In this document: piece by piece, positions 32,746 through 45,135 of the stretch
Layout: every line of letters begins with the position of its first letter
How positions within the stretch are numbered: the first letter of the stretch is position 1
The notes under the pieces: model-generated
Told to the model about the DNA's origin: nothing
Databases searched by the model: none
The model's input: the letters and a program-made list of their open reading frames with translations, nothing else
Position numbers and translations under genes: made by a program
NCBI RefSeq assembly: GCF_016801865.2
Contig: NC_068939.1
Span: 72,096,100 to 72,160,099, forward strand
Length of the DNA stretch: 64,000 nt
Source: Culex pipiens pallens
Lineage: Eukaryota > Arthropoda > Insecta > Diptera > Culicidae
Direction of reading: 5' to 3'

Positions 32746-35353
32746 GGTCATTAAATATTTCAAGCACAAACCGCACGACGCAAAACTTTTTCCCCTCCGT
32801 CAAGTGCACGGGGCTCTTTTTTTCCGTCGTCGTTTGTTTGATCAAATTAATTTTTAATTTCTCGTGTAATTTCATTTCAATCAAGTTACGTAAATTATTC
32901 ATGACAACAACGGGACGTTCATTTCTTCGAGTGTTTTTTTCTTTTTTGCTGTTGATGGTCCCATCGGGTTGCGCAGCTGGCGAAAGGGCGCGTTCCAGGC
33001 CGCGAGGACAGGTTCTGTTCGGTTTCGGGCCCATGCCACACGTCTGCCGGTGGCCAGTTGGTGGACGCGGCCCGGAGTAGCACGAGTCTGGCACATGCTG
33101 ACCGCGTCGTATCGATCAAAATTCGTTGGAATGAGACGAGGTTTACTCCTTTAGAATTCTGGTAAAGTTCTGCGTGTGGTGAATTTCGGCTGGGAATTTA
33201 TGAAATGTTTTATCGATTGCCTGTATGAATGTTTTATTTGAAACATAGGTTCAGACTTATTTAGGGGTTTATTTTTGTGTTCTGCAAATTGAAAGTTTGC
33301 AAAAATCTTGTCGTGTCCATAACTTACCAAATAGTGTATTTGCTATTCAACACAAACTGACAACTTCATTCTTAAATGTGCTCAATTTTCATGAATCAAC
33401 ATGATTATAATTGATGACCCTCATGACTAATTTCTCGGATTTACACATTTGGTTTTGCTCATTTTTCAGCTCAAATCTGCGAGGGGAAATCCCCTATGCT
33501 GCAAAACCGGGCAAACCATTCTCAAATTTCAAAACTCGTCGTTACTCGCCAACTCAACTTTGGCGTGATTTCACAATATTCCCCTCAACATTGAAGGTCA
33601 CTTTATGAAGATTAATTTTGGCACCAACCATGACTCCCAAACCAGCATTGACAATGGCCAGACTTATGGTGGCGGTGGAATGACAGTGCATCTCATATGA
33701 TGGTTCAGCAGCAGCAACGTCCAATGTTGACGAAGGCACTCATTTATGCATGCCATTTGGAATGGTGCAATAATTGAGTGGTGATTTTGGACTGCGCCCT
33801 TGTCTCTTTTGAATCCTTCTTTTTTTTTTGATCATTCGAGCCAATAATTGAGGGGTTGCTTGCCAAAACCTTAGTTCAAAACTCTGCTGCCGAAAAAAAA
33901 TTGGTCGTCCGTTTGGGTCGATACTGTCAAAGGTTTGCTGGAAATGTCGGGCAAGTTTCGATGAGGGAGAGTGGAGCACATTTATGGCCGGTGGACCATT
34001 ACTGAAATTGGTCATTTCTCAGAATTTGTCATTGAATAGTGTTTCAACCCCCTGTGAAAGCCCAAAACTTTGTTCTGCCCTCTATAAGCAAAACGTTATA
34101 TGATGCTCAATACAATAAATACAAGCTGAGCAAGCTTTCGATTGTTATTTCACCTTAAAAAATATTATATTTTAACACGTAAACCCTTTACAACATAAAC
34201 TTAATCTAAAAAGCCATACTAAGCTCTTTAATTGCTTGACGCCTCCCCGACGAAGTGTATTGTTAACGTAATTTAAAGTCATTCTCAAAGAAATTAAAAT
34301 TAATTTTAACTAATTAAATACCAGAGCTTAACCCTTCGAACTCAAAAATCGCAAAAAATCAATTTTCAACTATTTTTTGATTTGTAAACAGCATTAAAAT
34401 TAAGAACTTATTAAAATTGAAGTAAATTTTTGGGTTGGAAGTTTGACTTTGCCCAGACTATGCATCTAGGCAATTATTAACAATTTGAATGATATTAGAG
34501 TGACAATAAAAATTCAACCTCAGGAATAAGGCTTTCTAGCCAGAAATTTACCAATACATTCAAAGCATGTTTACATTACAGCTGGACGATTGTTTGCATC
34601 AGGTTTCCTATCTCTTTCTAGCAAAAGTTTCTTGTCAGGCGACTTCTAGCTGGTTTTTTTGACTGACCGCCCGATATGGCAGCCAACATACTTCGCAGGG
34701 CTGTGACGGCTGTGACAGCTCGAGCTCGATCATTGTTTGCATCAGGACACTGTGACGAGAAGTTCTACATTTTTGGGTTAAATTATATTTTTTTTCACTG
34801 GGCCTAGAAAGCCTTATACAGAAAATCTCACATTTCGACGCTGTCGTGCTATCTTGTCGCACCCGCCATTTCGACGTTCCGAGAAAAACGCGTTTTAATG
34901 TTTGACCTTGAGTAAACAAAAACTAGAGCACGCAATGTAAACAATAATAAACACGTTTTGTTTGGCTGACCATTCTGTGCATTGTCCCGAAGTTTGGTTG
35001 AAGTTGGTTGCTGGAGTCCCGAGTTATAATTACAAATGTTTACGGCAGTCTAACTTGTATGTGCGTCATACGCGTTCTGACCTGAAATCCCTTTGGCACC
35101 TGAAATGCAAAGAGTTTTTTCGGATTTCTTTGAATATCTCAGTATTGAAATCGAATTTTGGGCATCTGTGAAGGTCAAAAGGTGAGGCATTGTGAGCTGC
35201 ACAAAACATCGTTCTTAACTCGATTTGACCCAAAATGCAAATGCGACAAATAAGCACGACGGCGACGATTTGAAAGTGATCCGACACATTTAACACCAGC
35301 TTTTGGTTAATTTTAGAAATTTTTGGTCATCCCAATATATTTTTTGTGATTTT
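32746..35353. other. no gene confirmed
   Basis: 32,746-33,140 is the rest of a GC-richer unique island with overlapping frames on both strands. 33,140-34,000 is unique and only moderately AT-rich. 34,000-35,350 is AT-rich, with GCATCAGG repeated around 34,600 and 34,740. No recognisable coding region was found. Confidence 0.35.
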
Positions 35354-36425
35354 GCCTTCCTCACTGAGGTAAGGCCATAATCCTGCTCTAAAATTGAACT
35401 TTTTATTTAAAGATCGAAACCCCACCTTGACCTACATATCCACTCAGAATCGAAAACTGAACAAATGTCTGTGTGTATGTGTGTGTGTATGTTGCCAACA
35501 ATGTCACTCAGTTTTCTCAGCACTGGCTGAACCGATTTTGACCAAACCAGTCGCATTCGACTTGGTTTAGGGTCCCATACGGTGCTATTGAATTGTTTGA
35601 AGTTTCGATAAGTAGTTCAAAAGTTATGTATCAAAATGTGTTTTCGTATATTTTCGAAAGTTGAGTAAATGGCAGTAAACTGCACCAAACTTCATCATGT
35701 ACATTGTTAGTTAGGTAATTGAAAGACCTTTCCAACGTGTTCAAAACATTGATAATCTGGCAACCCTGTCTCGAGCTATAACCACTTAAGTGATATTTAT
35801 GTACTTTTTTGTAGCCGGATCTCATTTAAATGAATGTAAACAATGTCCGGATCCATCATCCGACCCATCGTTGGTTAGGTAATCAAAAGACCTTTCCAAC
35901 GAATTCAAAACATTGATAATCTGGCAACCCTAGTAACATTTTTAAACTTATAGGTTTTATCATGGTTCTGCAAACCTTCATACGGCCTATATGGGCTTTT
36001 ATGGCCTACTTAAAACCTAAAATGTTACTAGGGAACCCTGCCTCGAGTTCTGACCACTTAAGTGGTATTTATGTAGTTTTTTTGTAGCCAGATCTAACTA
36101 AAATGTATGTAAACAGTGTCCGGATCCATCATCCGACCCATCGTTGGTTAGGTAATTGAAAGACCTTTCCAACGAGTCCAAATCATTGACGATCTGGCAA
36201 CTCTGTCTCGAGGTATGACCACTTAAGTGACATTTATTTACTTTTTTGTAGCCGGATCTCACTTAAATGTACGTAAACAATGTCCGGATCCATCATCCGA
36301 CCCATCGTTGGTTAGGTAATCGAAAGGCCTTTCCAACGAGTCTAAAACATTGAAGATCTGGCAACCCTGTCTCGAGTTCTGACCACTTAAGTGATATTCA
36401 TGTACTTTTTTGTAGCTTGAAATTA
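35354..36425 (-). mobile_element. GCCTTCCTCA repeat with internal tandem units of about 160 bp
   Basis: It starts GCCTTCCTCACTGAGGTAAG, the same end as at 55,308-56,200 in reverse. Inside, a unit with GTCCGGATCCATCATCCGAC and GTTAGGTAATTGAAAGACC repeats at about 35,690, 35,850, 36,120 and 36,280; one unit is interrupted at about 35,936-36,035. The 55,308 copy has about two units, so unit number varies between copies. Noncoding. Confidence 0.65.
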
Positions 36426-36900
36426 AAACTAGGAAAAAAAATTCCTCTTATGTCGAATATTTCTGACCAGTACTGTAAAATGCAAATAATGTTCATAGCA
36501 AAACTCACAACCTCCGTTTTATCTTATGGCACCGATAAATACAACATTTTTATACCAAATTGAAAGTCTCTTGGCTATAAATAAAATATTTCTGAAAATA
36601 CGCAAAACGGATCTACCAATTTGAATGCAAGATTCTTTGAATTAACTATTTCTAATTTGCTAACTCGTATACTGACAGTTGAATTTTAACGTTTGGTTTT
36701 TCTTTAATTCCAATAACATGTTTATAATAATAGCCTAATGCAACCAAGGTTAAAGGCTAGGCAATCAACCTTACTTGCAACCACCTATGCAGCTTAGTCC
36801 AGGGTGTCAGATTTGCAAATTTATTTACAAAAAATGGAGAAATTCAAAAATAGTTTCAAATAATTTTCCGTTTTTGACATTTTGCAGACATTTTTGAAAG

Positions 36901-37028
36901 TACACTCAAACCCCGATGGTTTGACGCCAACTGTTGTCAAACTGTTGTCAAACTAAAAAGTGACCCAGTTTGACACCCCTAAAAAAGTGTCAAACGAAAA
37001 AGTGACCAACCACCGAGGGTTGAGTGTA
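36901..37028. mobile_element. 128-bp MITE with TACACTCAA ends
   Basis: TACACTCAAACCCCGATGGT on the left matches, inverted, ..CCACCGAGGGTTGAGTGTA on the right. The inside repeats TGTCAAACT and GTGTCAAACG phrases. Noncoding. Confidence 0.65.
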
Positions 37029-38055
37029 TTTTTAAAGTTTCTGAGTTATTATATAAATATTTGAGATGATTTTCGGTCACTATTTTATCATTAGTGCAGG
37101 TGTACGAGCTGTCTGTGGAGAATCAAATGTTAAAGCAAACAATGGAGGGAGTGCAAACTCATTTTTATTTTTGATCGTTATTTCTTGTTTTTGTAGTTGA
37201 GATTAAAATTTAATTTATTCTTACAACAATTCCATTTGAAAATTACATAAACCAAGAAAAAAGTTATCCGATCGGGCTCAAAACATTTCTGGGGGATCCT
37301 TGGCCCGTACTTTTTCATTGGCTTTTAGAGTGATCTACACCGTGCTAAGGTGGTCCCAAAAATAGCTCATTTCGTATTTTTTTTGCAAGAACTGCATTTT
37401 TTTCGTAATAAAAAGAAGCTACTTTTGGTACCAAAATATGTATAGGTCATCGCTGCAATTTCAAAGCAATAGTGAAAAAAAGTTTTTTTTTGTTTCCGAC
37501 ATTTTTTCGTTTTTGCGCGCGGCAACTCTTTGTTGGTGATGAAAGATAGGTCTTTTTGTCATTCAAGAATGACAAGAAAGGTAAGTAATTTCAATCTATG
37601 GTCCCAAATACAAAATTCGTAAAAAATATTTCAAAATGCATAAAAAAAACGTTACAAAATGTATTCTAAATATTGAACTATCAATTTTGCTAGTTATTTT
37701 GATTTCATTTTCAGAATCTATAAATTTCTTTTTGAGAAAATTTGAAATAAAATTTGCATTATTTGGATTGAAACTTTGGTTAGCAAAACAGTTATGGTTG
37801 TATTATAGTCAATCAAGTTCATTTCAACCCCAACCTTCACTATTCGAAGGGATCATAACCGAAAAAAAATTCCGAAAAAATATCGAACCTCACTCCGGGT
37901 CACATAATTTTCATTCCACCGAATCGAGACGGCCGACCCGTAACACTCCGAGTAAATGACCAAATAAAGCCAGGCAGCCAGCAATCTTCACTCAATCAAT
38001 CACGGATATTAATTGAATTCATGCAATTTAATTGACGAAAGCCAATTGATTCCAG
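37029..38055. other. no gene seen
   Basis: AT-rich up to about 37,800. The stretch 37,560-37,600 (TCAAGAATGACAAGAAAGGT) resembles 61,190-61,225 and marks a further dispersed repeat. 37,820-38,055 is less AT-rich and leads into the exon candidate at 38,056. Confidence 0.4.
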
Positions 38056-38180
38056 CATTCTGCGGGAATGTCGTGGAAGTGTTGCCAGACAAAAAGCGGA
38101 AGCTGTCCGGCGGCCGCCTGTCAGTCACAAAGAAGAAGAGGTTCCGAGTCCCGCTGCCAGCTCTCACGCTCGCCGATCAG
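38056..38180 (+). CDS. probable internal exon of an unknown gene with basic, NLS-like sequence
   Basis: The 125-nt block lies between ..CAATTGATTCCAG and GATCAG|GTGTAT. Its frame has 41 uninterrupted codons, most ending in G or C, in strong contrast to its AT-rich surroundings. The peptide includes NVVEVLPDKKRKLSGGRLSV and TKKKRFRVPLPALTLADQ, with two basic clusters that could form a bipartite nuclear localisation signal. It enters in phase 1 and leaves in phase 0. Unspliced, it would stop after 12 more codons at 38,214-38,216. Neighbouring exons are not visible within several kb. Family unknown. Confidence 0.42.
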
Positions 38181-39074
38181 GTGTATGAAATGTATAATGC
38201 GAGCCAAAGTATGTAATAACATTTAATTGAACCGGCACCATTTGATTTCATTCAGCTGAAAATTCTTTCGAGTACTCTCTCTCTTCATAATTTTTTTCTT
38301 ACTCCGACCGCTGGACTTGGACTTGGTCTGTATTTTTTAGTTTTGGTTTTCGGGAAGATTGTTTTTTTCTGATTTTTTTTTTTGAGCTCAGGGACCCCGA
38401 CGATGTCGGAGTAAAAGAGAGCAATGGCTGTGGTGGGAGAAATTTTCCCACGCATTTTTCCCCGATACCGGTTTAATGGAGTTATTTATACTTTTTTCTT
38501 TTCTCGATTGATTGATTTCAAACAGTGAAGTGGGTTTCGGATTCTGTATCTCGCTTTACATTGTCGATTGCTTTGAAAGGATGAAGGATGCGTTCGAACG
38601 TCCAGCGAAGCTCCAGCTTTTGTTGGACAGTTAGAAGAAGAGATACATTGTTGCCGTTGTCATTCAAATAAAAAAAACTCATTAGTTTCAACTATAGTTA
38701 TGGTCCCATAACGTTTCTCAGACTTCTGTTACTATGAAAATTTATGTTAACAACAGCGCCTCCTTATGCAACCAAAAAATGATGCAATTCAATCCATTTG
38801 CCATCACATTCGCCACGTCCTCCAACCTTCCGGCGCGTGGTCACGTGTCATGCGCGTTTTCTATCGAGCCGTGAAGCGCCACGCCATGGATGGTTGAAGG
38901 TTGCTCCCCTTTTTTTGCCATGTGCCACACCGAGTCAACAAGCCATGCCAAGCTGCCGAAGCTCTACAGAGGCAACATTTACATCAAGTAATTGCTACTT
39001 GTCCAACTTCGCGATGGCAATATGGTACCTAACTGTTTGTGGTCGCTTCTGCCAGATGGAATGTTTGCCTGCCA
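38181..39074. other. unique flank of the exon candidate
   Basis: Moderately AT-rich unique DNA. 38,800-39,060 is GC-richer with overlapping frames on both strands but no domain. It probably belongs to an intron. Confidence 0.35.
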
Positions 39075-39257
39075 CACGGAGAAAAAAGAGTTCCCAAAAT
39101 CGTGAACAAGCGTTCATGAAAATGGGAACCTCGAACAAAGTGTTCAAATCCCATGGTACGATTTTGAAAAACGTACCATGAAATTTGAACACTTTGTTCG
39201 AGGTTCCCATTTTCATGAACGCTTGTTCACGATTTTGGGAACTCTTTTTTCTCCGTG
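39075..39257. mobile_element. 183-bp hairpin MITE, copy 2
   Basis: It has the same length and sequence as the copy at 5,438-5,620 with few changes; its ends are CACGGAGAAAAAAGAG and CTCTTTTTTCTCCGTG. The flanks are CA on both sides. Mirrored frames within it are palindrome artefacts. Confidence 0.8.
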
Positions 39258-41345
39258 CAGTAGTGTTGTTTTGCACAAAAATGCCGTCAGAAAATAATTC
39301 TGGCTGTTTATTTCTTCTTGCTGGTGTATCGCTGCCGTGTCTTGCATCAGTAAAAGTTGAACGCGTGTTCAATACTTTTTTTATGTTTTTGCCTCAATTG
39401 CGTAACAAAACCTGGAGCGCATGCTCCTTTTCCCCATGTTTTTCGCTCAGCTTCTGAGTTTATGTTCTTATCATGAACGTATCATTTATCGCATCGAACC
39501 GTCTTCAGTTTGTGTTGTACAAAGATGACATATCTTGTATATTTGAGGAGTTCTCTCTCAAACAATAAAAAAAAAACATTTTAAAATAGACAATTTAATT
39601 TCGTTTAAATTATCTCATTATTGGGAGAATTTTGCGACCAACCAGATATTTATGATTTAGCTTAACATTGAAAACAATATCGAAGAATAACAATCATATT
39701 TATTTTTTTTATATTTCAAAACATTAGCAAAGTAACATGAAACAAGTCATAATAGGAAACTTTTAACACTGATTTTTTTAAAGTTCCTCTTTCCATGCTC
39801 TATTTAGAATATCTTAAATTGGATTTTCATTATTTACGATTTTATTCCATTGCATAGTAATTGAAAAAATTACATGGAAGCAGATTATATTAATTTAATT
39901 TACAAAAAATGAAGTAATAGTATTTCAATAAAGTGGTTTTGTAAATGAACAATTCTCTGAGATTTCGGTCATTCGATTTTTTTTGTATTTTTTAATCCGG
40001 CTGAAACTTTTTTGGTGCCTTCGGTATGCTCAAAGAACCCATTTTGCATCATTAGTTTGTCCATATAATGATCCATACAAATTTGGCAGTTGTCCATACA
40101 AAAATGATATATGAATATTCAAAAATCTGTATCTTTTGAAGGATTTTTTTTTATAAATTTGGTGTCTATTTTTTCATTTTTGATATTTGCTATGAAAAAA
40201 TATCTTTAAAAAGCTGAGAAAATTCTCTATAGTTTGCTCTTTTTAAATTTGTTGATTCAACCCTTCGTTTCCGAACAGGAAAATAGATGTTGTCTAAGTC
40301 TCACCCAAACAACCCACCATTTTCTATTGTCGATATCTTAGCTACTAATGTTACGATTTTCATTGTCAAAATATGAAACATTCGTGAAAATTTCCGATCT
40401 TTTCGAAAACAATATTTTCAAAAACTTTAAATCAAGACTAACATTTCAAAAGGGCGTAATATTTAATGTTTGGCCCTTTTGAAATGTTAGTCATGATTTT
40501 ATTTTTTGTCGATATCTCCGCAACTAATGGTCCGATTTTCAATGTTAAAACATGAAACATTCGTGGATTTTTTCGATTTTTTTGAAAAAAAATATTTTGA
40601 AAAAAATAAATCAAGACAAACATTTCAAAAGGGCCAAACATTCAATATTACGCCCTTTTGAAAAGTTAGTCTTGATATTTTTTTAAACATTGTTTCCGAA
40701 AAGATTGAAAAATTTCACGAATGTTTCATATTAAAACATTGAAAATCGGACTATTAGTTGCTGGGATATCGACATTAGAAATTGGAGGGTTATTTGGGTA
40801 AGACTTAAAAAACTTTAATTTACCCGTTTCTTTTTCTTCAAGCCGCTGTATCTAAGAAACCTGAGGTCCAATCTTCAATGTCTCTTAGACAATTTTATAG
40901 CAATTTTTTTGAAATTTGGAACATAGACAATCATGGACACTGTTTAAAAAAAATTAAAACCGGAAATTTTGGGACGAAATATAACTTTGAATGGCTATAT
41001 CTTGGAAGATGCACTTATTTATAAAAATTGTTAAGTGCTTTTCGATTGCAAAAACACTTTAAAAAAATGAGGTTAAAAATTTTGAGTAAAAGATTTCATT
41101 TTTTTACAAAAATCCCTTTCAAAAAGTCATGACTCGTCGGCAAACTTTGGTCAATACTTCTGAATGGCTCAAAAGATGCAGATTTTTGTTCCCTAAAACA
41201 TATAAAAAAGTGCGGATTTTGGGAAATTGAATTTTTGTGAAAAAAAAGTTAACTAAAAAACTCATTTTTTCCGTAAACCTATTTTTTATAAAGACCTCAT
41301 CAATACCTACAACTTTGCCGGGTTCAATCCAAAAATTCCTTGAAA
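39258..41345. mobile_element. foldback-family copies (from about 39,950) after unique DNA
   Basis: 39,258-39,950 is unique AT-rich DNA. From 39,950 the phrases TTTTTTGGTGCCTTCGGTAT and TTGCATCATTAGTTTGTCCA match 19,905-19,960. Two palindromic cores (AAATCAAGACTAACATTTCA near 40,428, and another near 40,610-40,670) show that the unit is duplicated here. The right arm runs to about 41,330 with TACCTACAACTTTGCCG. Confidence 0.6.
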
Positions 41346-41591
41346 TGTTACAGATTTTCCAATATAATCATATTTATCATGTTTGGGCTTGTTTAAAAAT
41401 GTTTTGAATTTATATTAAATTCCAATGTACAGCAGCGCAATTTTTTTTTCGAAAAAAATTAAATTTTCGTCAATACTTAGATATTTTGGAAACTAATGAT
41501 GGCAAAACAACTGGACAGGTGTATAATGAATTTTATAACACTTTATTCATTAATTTTTTAAACCATGGCTCGTAATTTCAATTTTTATATT

Positions 41592-41700
41592 TTTTTATTT
41601 TTTTTTGCCCCCCCCCCCCCTTGACTTTGTTCAGAGTCGAGGGACTTAAACTTCAAAAAATATTTGCAACGGCCTAAGATGAAATGAAAAAAAAAATCAT
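41592..41700 (+). mobile_element. SINE 3' tail fragment
   Basis: CTTGACTTTGTTCAGAGTCG, GAGGGACTTAAAC and AATATTTGCAACGGCCTAAG match the 3' tail of the SINE at 14,721-15,258. A C homopolymer (from about 41,609) and A-rich DNA border it. The head is missing. Confidence 0.6.
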
Positions 41701-41757
41701 GCAGAAATAATGTTACTTATTTCTGAACAAATATTTTCAACTTTTGAATAAATAGAT

Positions 41758-42896
41758 CAGGGGTGACCAAAGTATGGCCCGCGGGCCAAACGTGGCCCGC
41801 GAGGTTAATTTTTGTGGCCCGCGGACCCATTTTGAAAGATTATGTAAAATGGCCCGCTGACCGCTTCTAAAGTGATTTTATGCTTTTTCAATAAATTAAA
41901 CTTTTTTTATTTGTTTTTAATAAAACACATTTTAGGAAACAAATATTTTGTTCAAAATCTTAATAATTAAAACAATTTTACACGTTTCAATGTGAGTGAA
42001 ACTACTAAATATCGTCAAAACTTTCTTCAAACATTTTAGGAAATATTTAGAAATCTGTATTAATTTTAAAAAATATAATTATTCTATATTAATTTGAAAG
42101 TCAAAATGACCCTTTTACGAACTGACCCTCAAACTTATTGAGAAACCTTCCCTCGGGATTTGAACTCATGACAGTTGGATAACGAATTTGATTGACTACC
42201 ATCTGATTCAGGCAGACAAAATGTTGAAAACGGAGAAATAAAGCTGTTGCAAATATTTTACAAAGCGTTTGTTAACCAACCCTCCCCCCTTCATTATTAA
42301 AAAATTGTTAAAAAAAATTAGATAAAAAATATTTTTTTCGAAAAACTTCAAAATATTAATGGAAATATATGTGGATTCAGCTTTATTATTTTTATTACAC
42401 ATTACATTTTTTGGAAATAATGACATGCCATTTAACTTCACGGGTGCTTAAAACCTTTTTTAACAGTTTTTTTCATTAAAATGTGGAAATTTGGTCTCTC
42501 GACGATTTTTCATTAGTCACAATTTTTTTAAAGATACAATTACGCCGTTACATAAATTGTAACCATTTTCGAAATATAAAAAAAATTGTAAAATTTTATT
42601 GAAAACACAAATACTATCAGCTAAAAACATTTTATTCTTAAATACTTAAAGCAATAAAATCAACAATACCAATAGAAAACTGCCATTTTGTTTTCTATTA
42701 TTTTTGATTAACGAAATGTTCAGAGAATAACAGATATTTCAAAAAACTTCAGCAGATAGATGTATTTTCTAGTCTTTTCAAATTAAAACAACGTAATTAA
42801 ATTTTTTTTTTCAAATAACCTATTTTGTAAATTTGGCCCGCAAGCTCATTTGAGCTTCAAATTTGGCCCGGCCTCTAAAAACTTTGGGCACCCCTG
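41758..42896. mobile_element. non-autonomous hAT transposon, 1,139 bp
   Basis: The termini CAGGGGTGACCAAAGT and, at the right end, ACTTTGGGCACCCCTG are classic hAT terminal repeats. An exact 8-bp target duplication, AAATAGAT, lies at 41,750-41,757 and 42,897-42,904. GGCCCGC motifs repeat just inside both ends (41,778-41,825 and 42,834-42,870). The AT-rich interior has no transposase; a tRNA-like fragment (about 42,135-42,215, minus strand) may be a nested SINE remnant. Confidence 0.9.
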
Positions 42897-42919
42897 AAAT
42901 AGATAATCAATGAATTTCC

Positions 42920-43616
42920 TTAAGGGGTTACATACATGTAAAATTCTCAAAAAATCATATTTCCGATTATTTATCAAATCCTTTCAAAAGATGATTTCCA
43001 ATCACTCCAGAAAGTTTCATAAGGATATTTATGATTTAAGTGAGTCGAAGACGATTTAAGTGTAATGTTTTGCTATGCACAAAGCGAACCGTCAAACTTT
43101 GTGATAGTTTTTCTCAAAACACCGAGTTGAATTGCGGGTGCCACGATATCTCGAGATGGGATGGACCATATTGGCTGAAATTTGGAGTGAGGACTCTCAA
43201 GACTCTCATGACCCGGAGCCCGATTTTGAAATTTAGGCTTTTTAACAAATTTTAAAAATCAAAAACTGTTGTTTTTTTGTATGGAAAACTAAAAAATATT
43301 ATTTTTTTTTAAAACAAACTTTTTTAAGAATCGGCCTTTATCATGCACACGGGACCAGCTTAGTGAGTCTTCACCAAAATTTTGAGCCGTTTTGGTCAAC
43401 GCAGTGTTGAGATATCGTGGCACCCGTTTTTTGAAACTTCTAACTTAAAAAAGCTATATCTCGGCAATGGTACATCCAAATGTCTTAATATTTATTTTGT
43501 TAATAGATGGAAATGTATATTTTAATGCCCTGAATACACATTTTAAAAAATATGTAGTGTGTGCTCATACCAACCCCTGAAAATTTTTGCTAATTTACAT
43601 GTATGTAACGCCTTAA
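42920..43616. mobile_element. 697-bp TTAA-flanked element
   Basis: The ends TTAAGGGGTTACATACATGT and ACATGTATGTAACGCCTTAA are inverted repeats bounded by TTAA, the piggyBac-type target. Inner GGGTGCCACGATATCTCGAG and its inverted partner near 43,405-43,430 strengthen the fold. No transposase. It sits only 15 bp from the target duplication of the hAT element to its left. Confidence 0.65.
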
Positions 43617-45050
43617 AAATCTTATTTCTAGCGCTATTCAACATGAAACACTATCTCATGAAATCACAATTCAAAGTTTTACAATATTTGAAGCGAGTTT
43701 TTGAAACATGGTTGCATTCTTTGGGTGAAATTCATGTGATACGAAGTGATTTTTCATGGTTCCATTTGTGATATAATTTTAATGATATGGTCATATAGCC
43801 TAATAAATTAATTAGATCAAAATAATTTCCAAAGTGTATAAGTGGCTAAAATAAAACGACATTTTTTCACATTTAAAATGTATAACTTCAAACAATTATT
43901 TCTCGATCTTATTTCCAACAATTTTTTTCTCGAACAACCCTTTTTGATTTTTTTTAAAATCAATTAAATTTTCATCCAATTTGCTCAAGGTAAACAAAAA
44001 TTATATTTCTAGTTGTGAACGCTTCAGAAATTAATATTATCTGAATTAAATCTTGACATGAAATTTACAGACAAGCTGATCAGTTCAATATGAACAGTCG
44101 ATTGAAATGAATAAAATCAAATCAGATTCTCTAAATATTATTTTTTGTATGATTTCAAAATATTGGTGCCAAAAAGGGGGTTACCATACCAAGATCCAAG
44201 ATTTCGTCAGTTGGAAATTACAGGCTAATGATAAAGGGAATGCATGGATTATGTTTCATCCAATTTAAAATTACAACAAAAAGTCAATTTCGAAAATCCT
44301 AGATAGCCGATGGATATACCCCTTTTGAAACTATGTGTTCTTCCGAAATGTTTTTTTTTTACCAACTTCATTAAATTATTTTACGTCCATCATGAGATGC
44401 TATTTTGTTAGAATATATTGTGTTAATGTCTGACTACATGATTTTTTGATAAACCCTAACAAATTAAGTTACTCTAAATTGTTAAAAAAAAGTTCCAAAG
44501 TGGTTTATGCAAGATCCTTAAATGCACTGTCTTTAAATAAACAAAATCAATGGAAGTACGAGTGTTTTGGAATTACTAGCATTAAAATCTTTTAAGTTAA
44601 ACGATAATTTCTCTAACTTTCCTGTACTATAACAGTGAAACGATTTGATATTTGACTAGGAGACAAAAAAAGTTATTATGCATTTTTTCATTGAAAAAAA
44701 TCCAACATTCGAAAGCTTACTGCTAGTATTTATATATTTTTAAAGTAAATGTTTCAGCCTGCAGTATAATTAATCGATACCTAATACATTTTTGTGAATT
44801 TATTAAGCTTTTGGCAGTAGTTTCACTGTTATTCAGCATTTTTGTGTTACTTTTTGCAACACAATAAAAATGGTTTTAAAATAATATCTTCCCAACCGAA
44901 GTAATTCCGATTTAATTTGAATTCCTTTTTTATAACTTCAGACTAAACCAAGATTAAAAAAAAAAAAAAGTCAAAGTTCCCATAGAACTCCTCTTATTTG
45001 AGTGCAAGCGCGTGCTCGCGAAAACTGGTACCGTTCCTCAAACCGCTCAC
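43617..45050. other. AT-rich, no gene seen
   Basis: No long frame, repeat or structured element could be supported until 44,985, where GC rises toward the exon candidate. Confidence 0.45.
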
Positions 45051-45135
45051 TTTGCGCAGGAATTTATTAGTCCAGCTGGACATTCTCGTGCCCAGCTTGA
45101 ACTCCTCCTGTTGCTGCCAGTTGCTGCTGCTGCTG
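45051..45135 (-). CDS. probable internal exon of an unknown minus-strand gene
   Basis: On the minus strand the acceptor ..CATCAACTTACGCAG (AG at 45,136-45,137) is followed by 85 nt and the donor GTGAGC (45,045-45,050). The frame ends in phase 0 and nearly all codons end in G or C. It encodes a short Ser run from the CAG/AGC repeat, then NWQQQEEFKLGTRMSSWTNK and FLRK. The island is flanked by kilobases of AT-rich DNA, as expected for an exon in a large gene. No signal peptide or known domain. Neighbouring exons were not located. Confidence 0.4.

Noticed and set aside
38995..39372. 125-codon minus-strand ORF mirrored by plus-strand frames
   Set aside because: Most of it is the 183-bp hairpin MITE read through; mirrored translations are expected.
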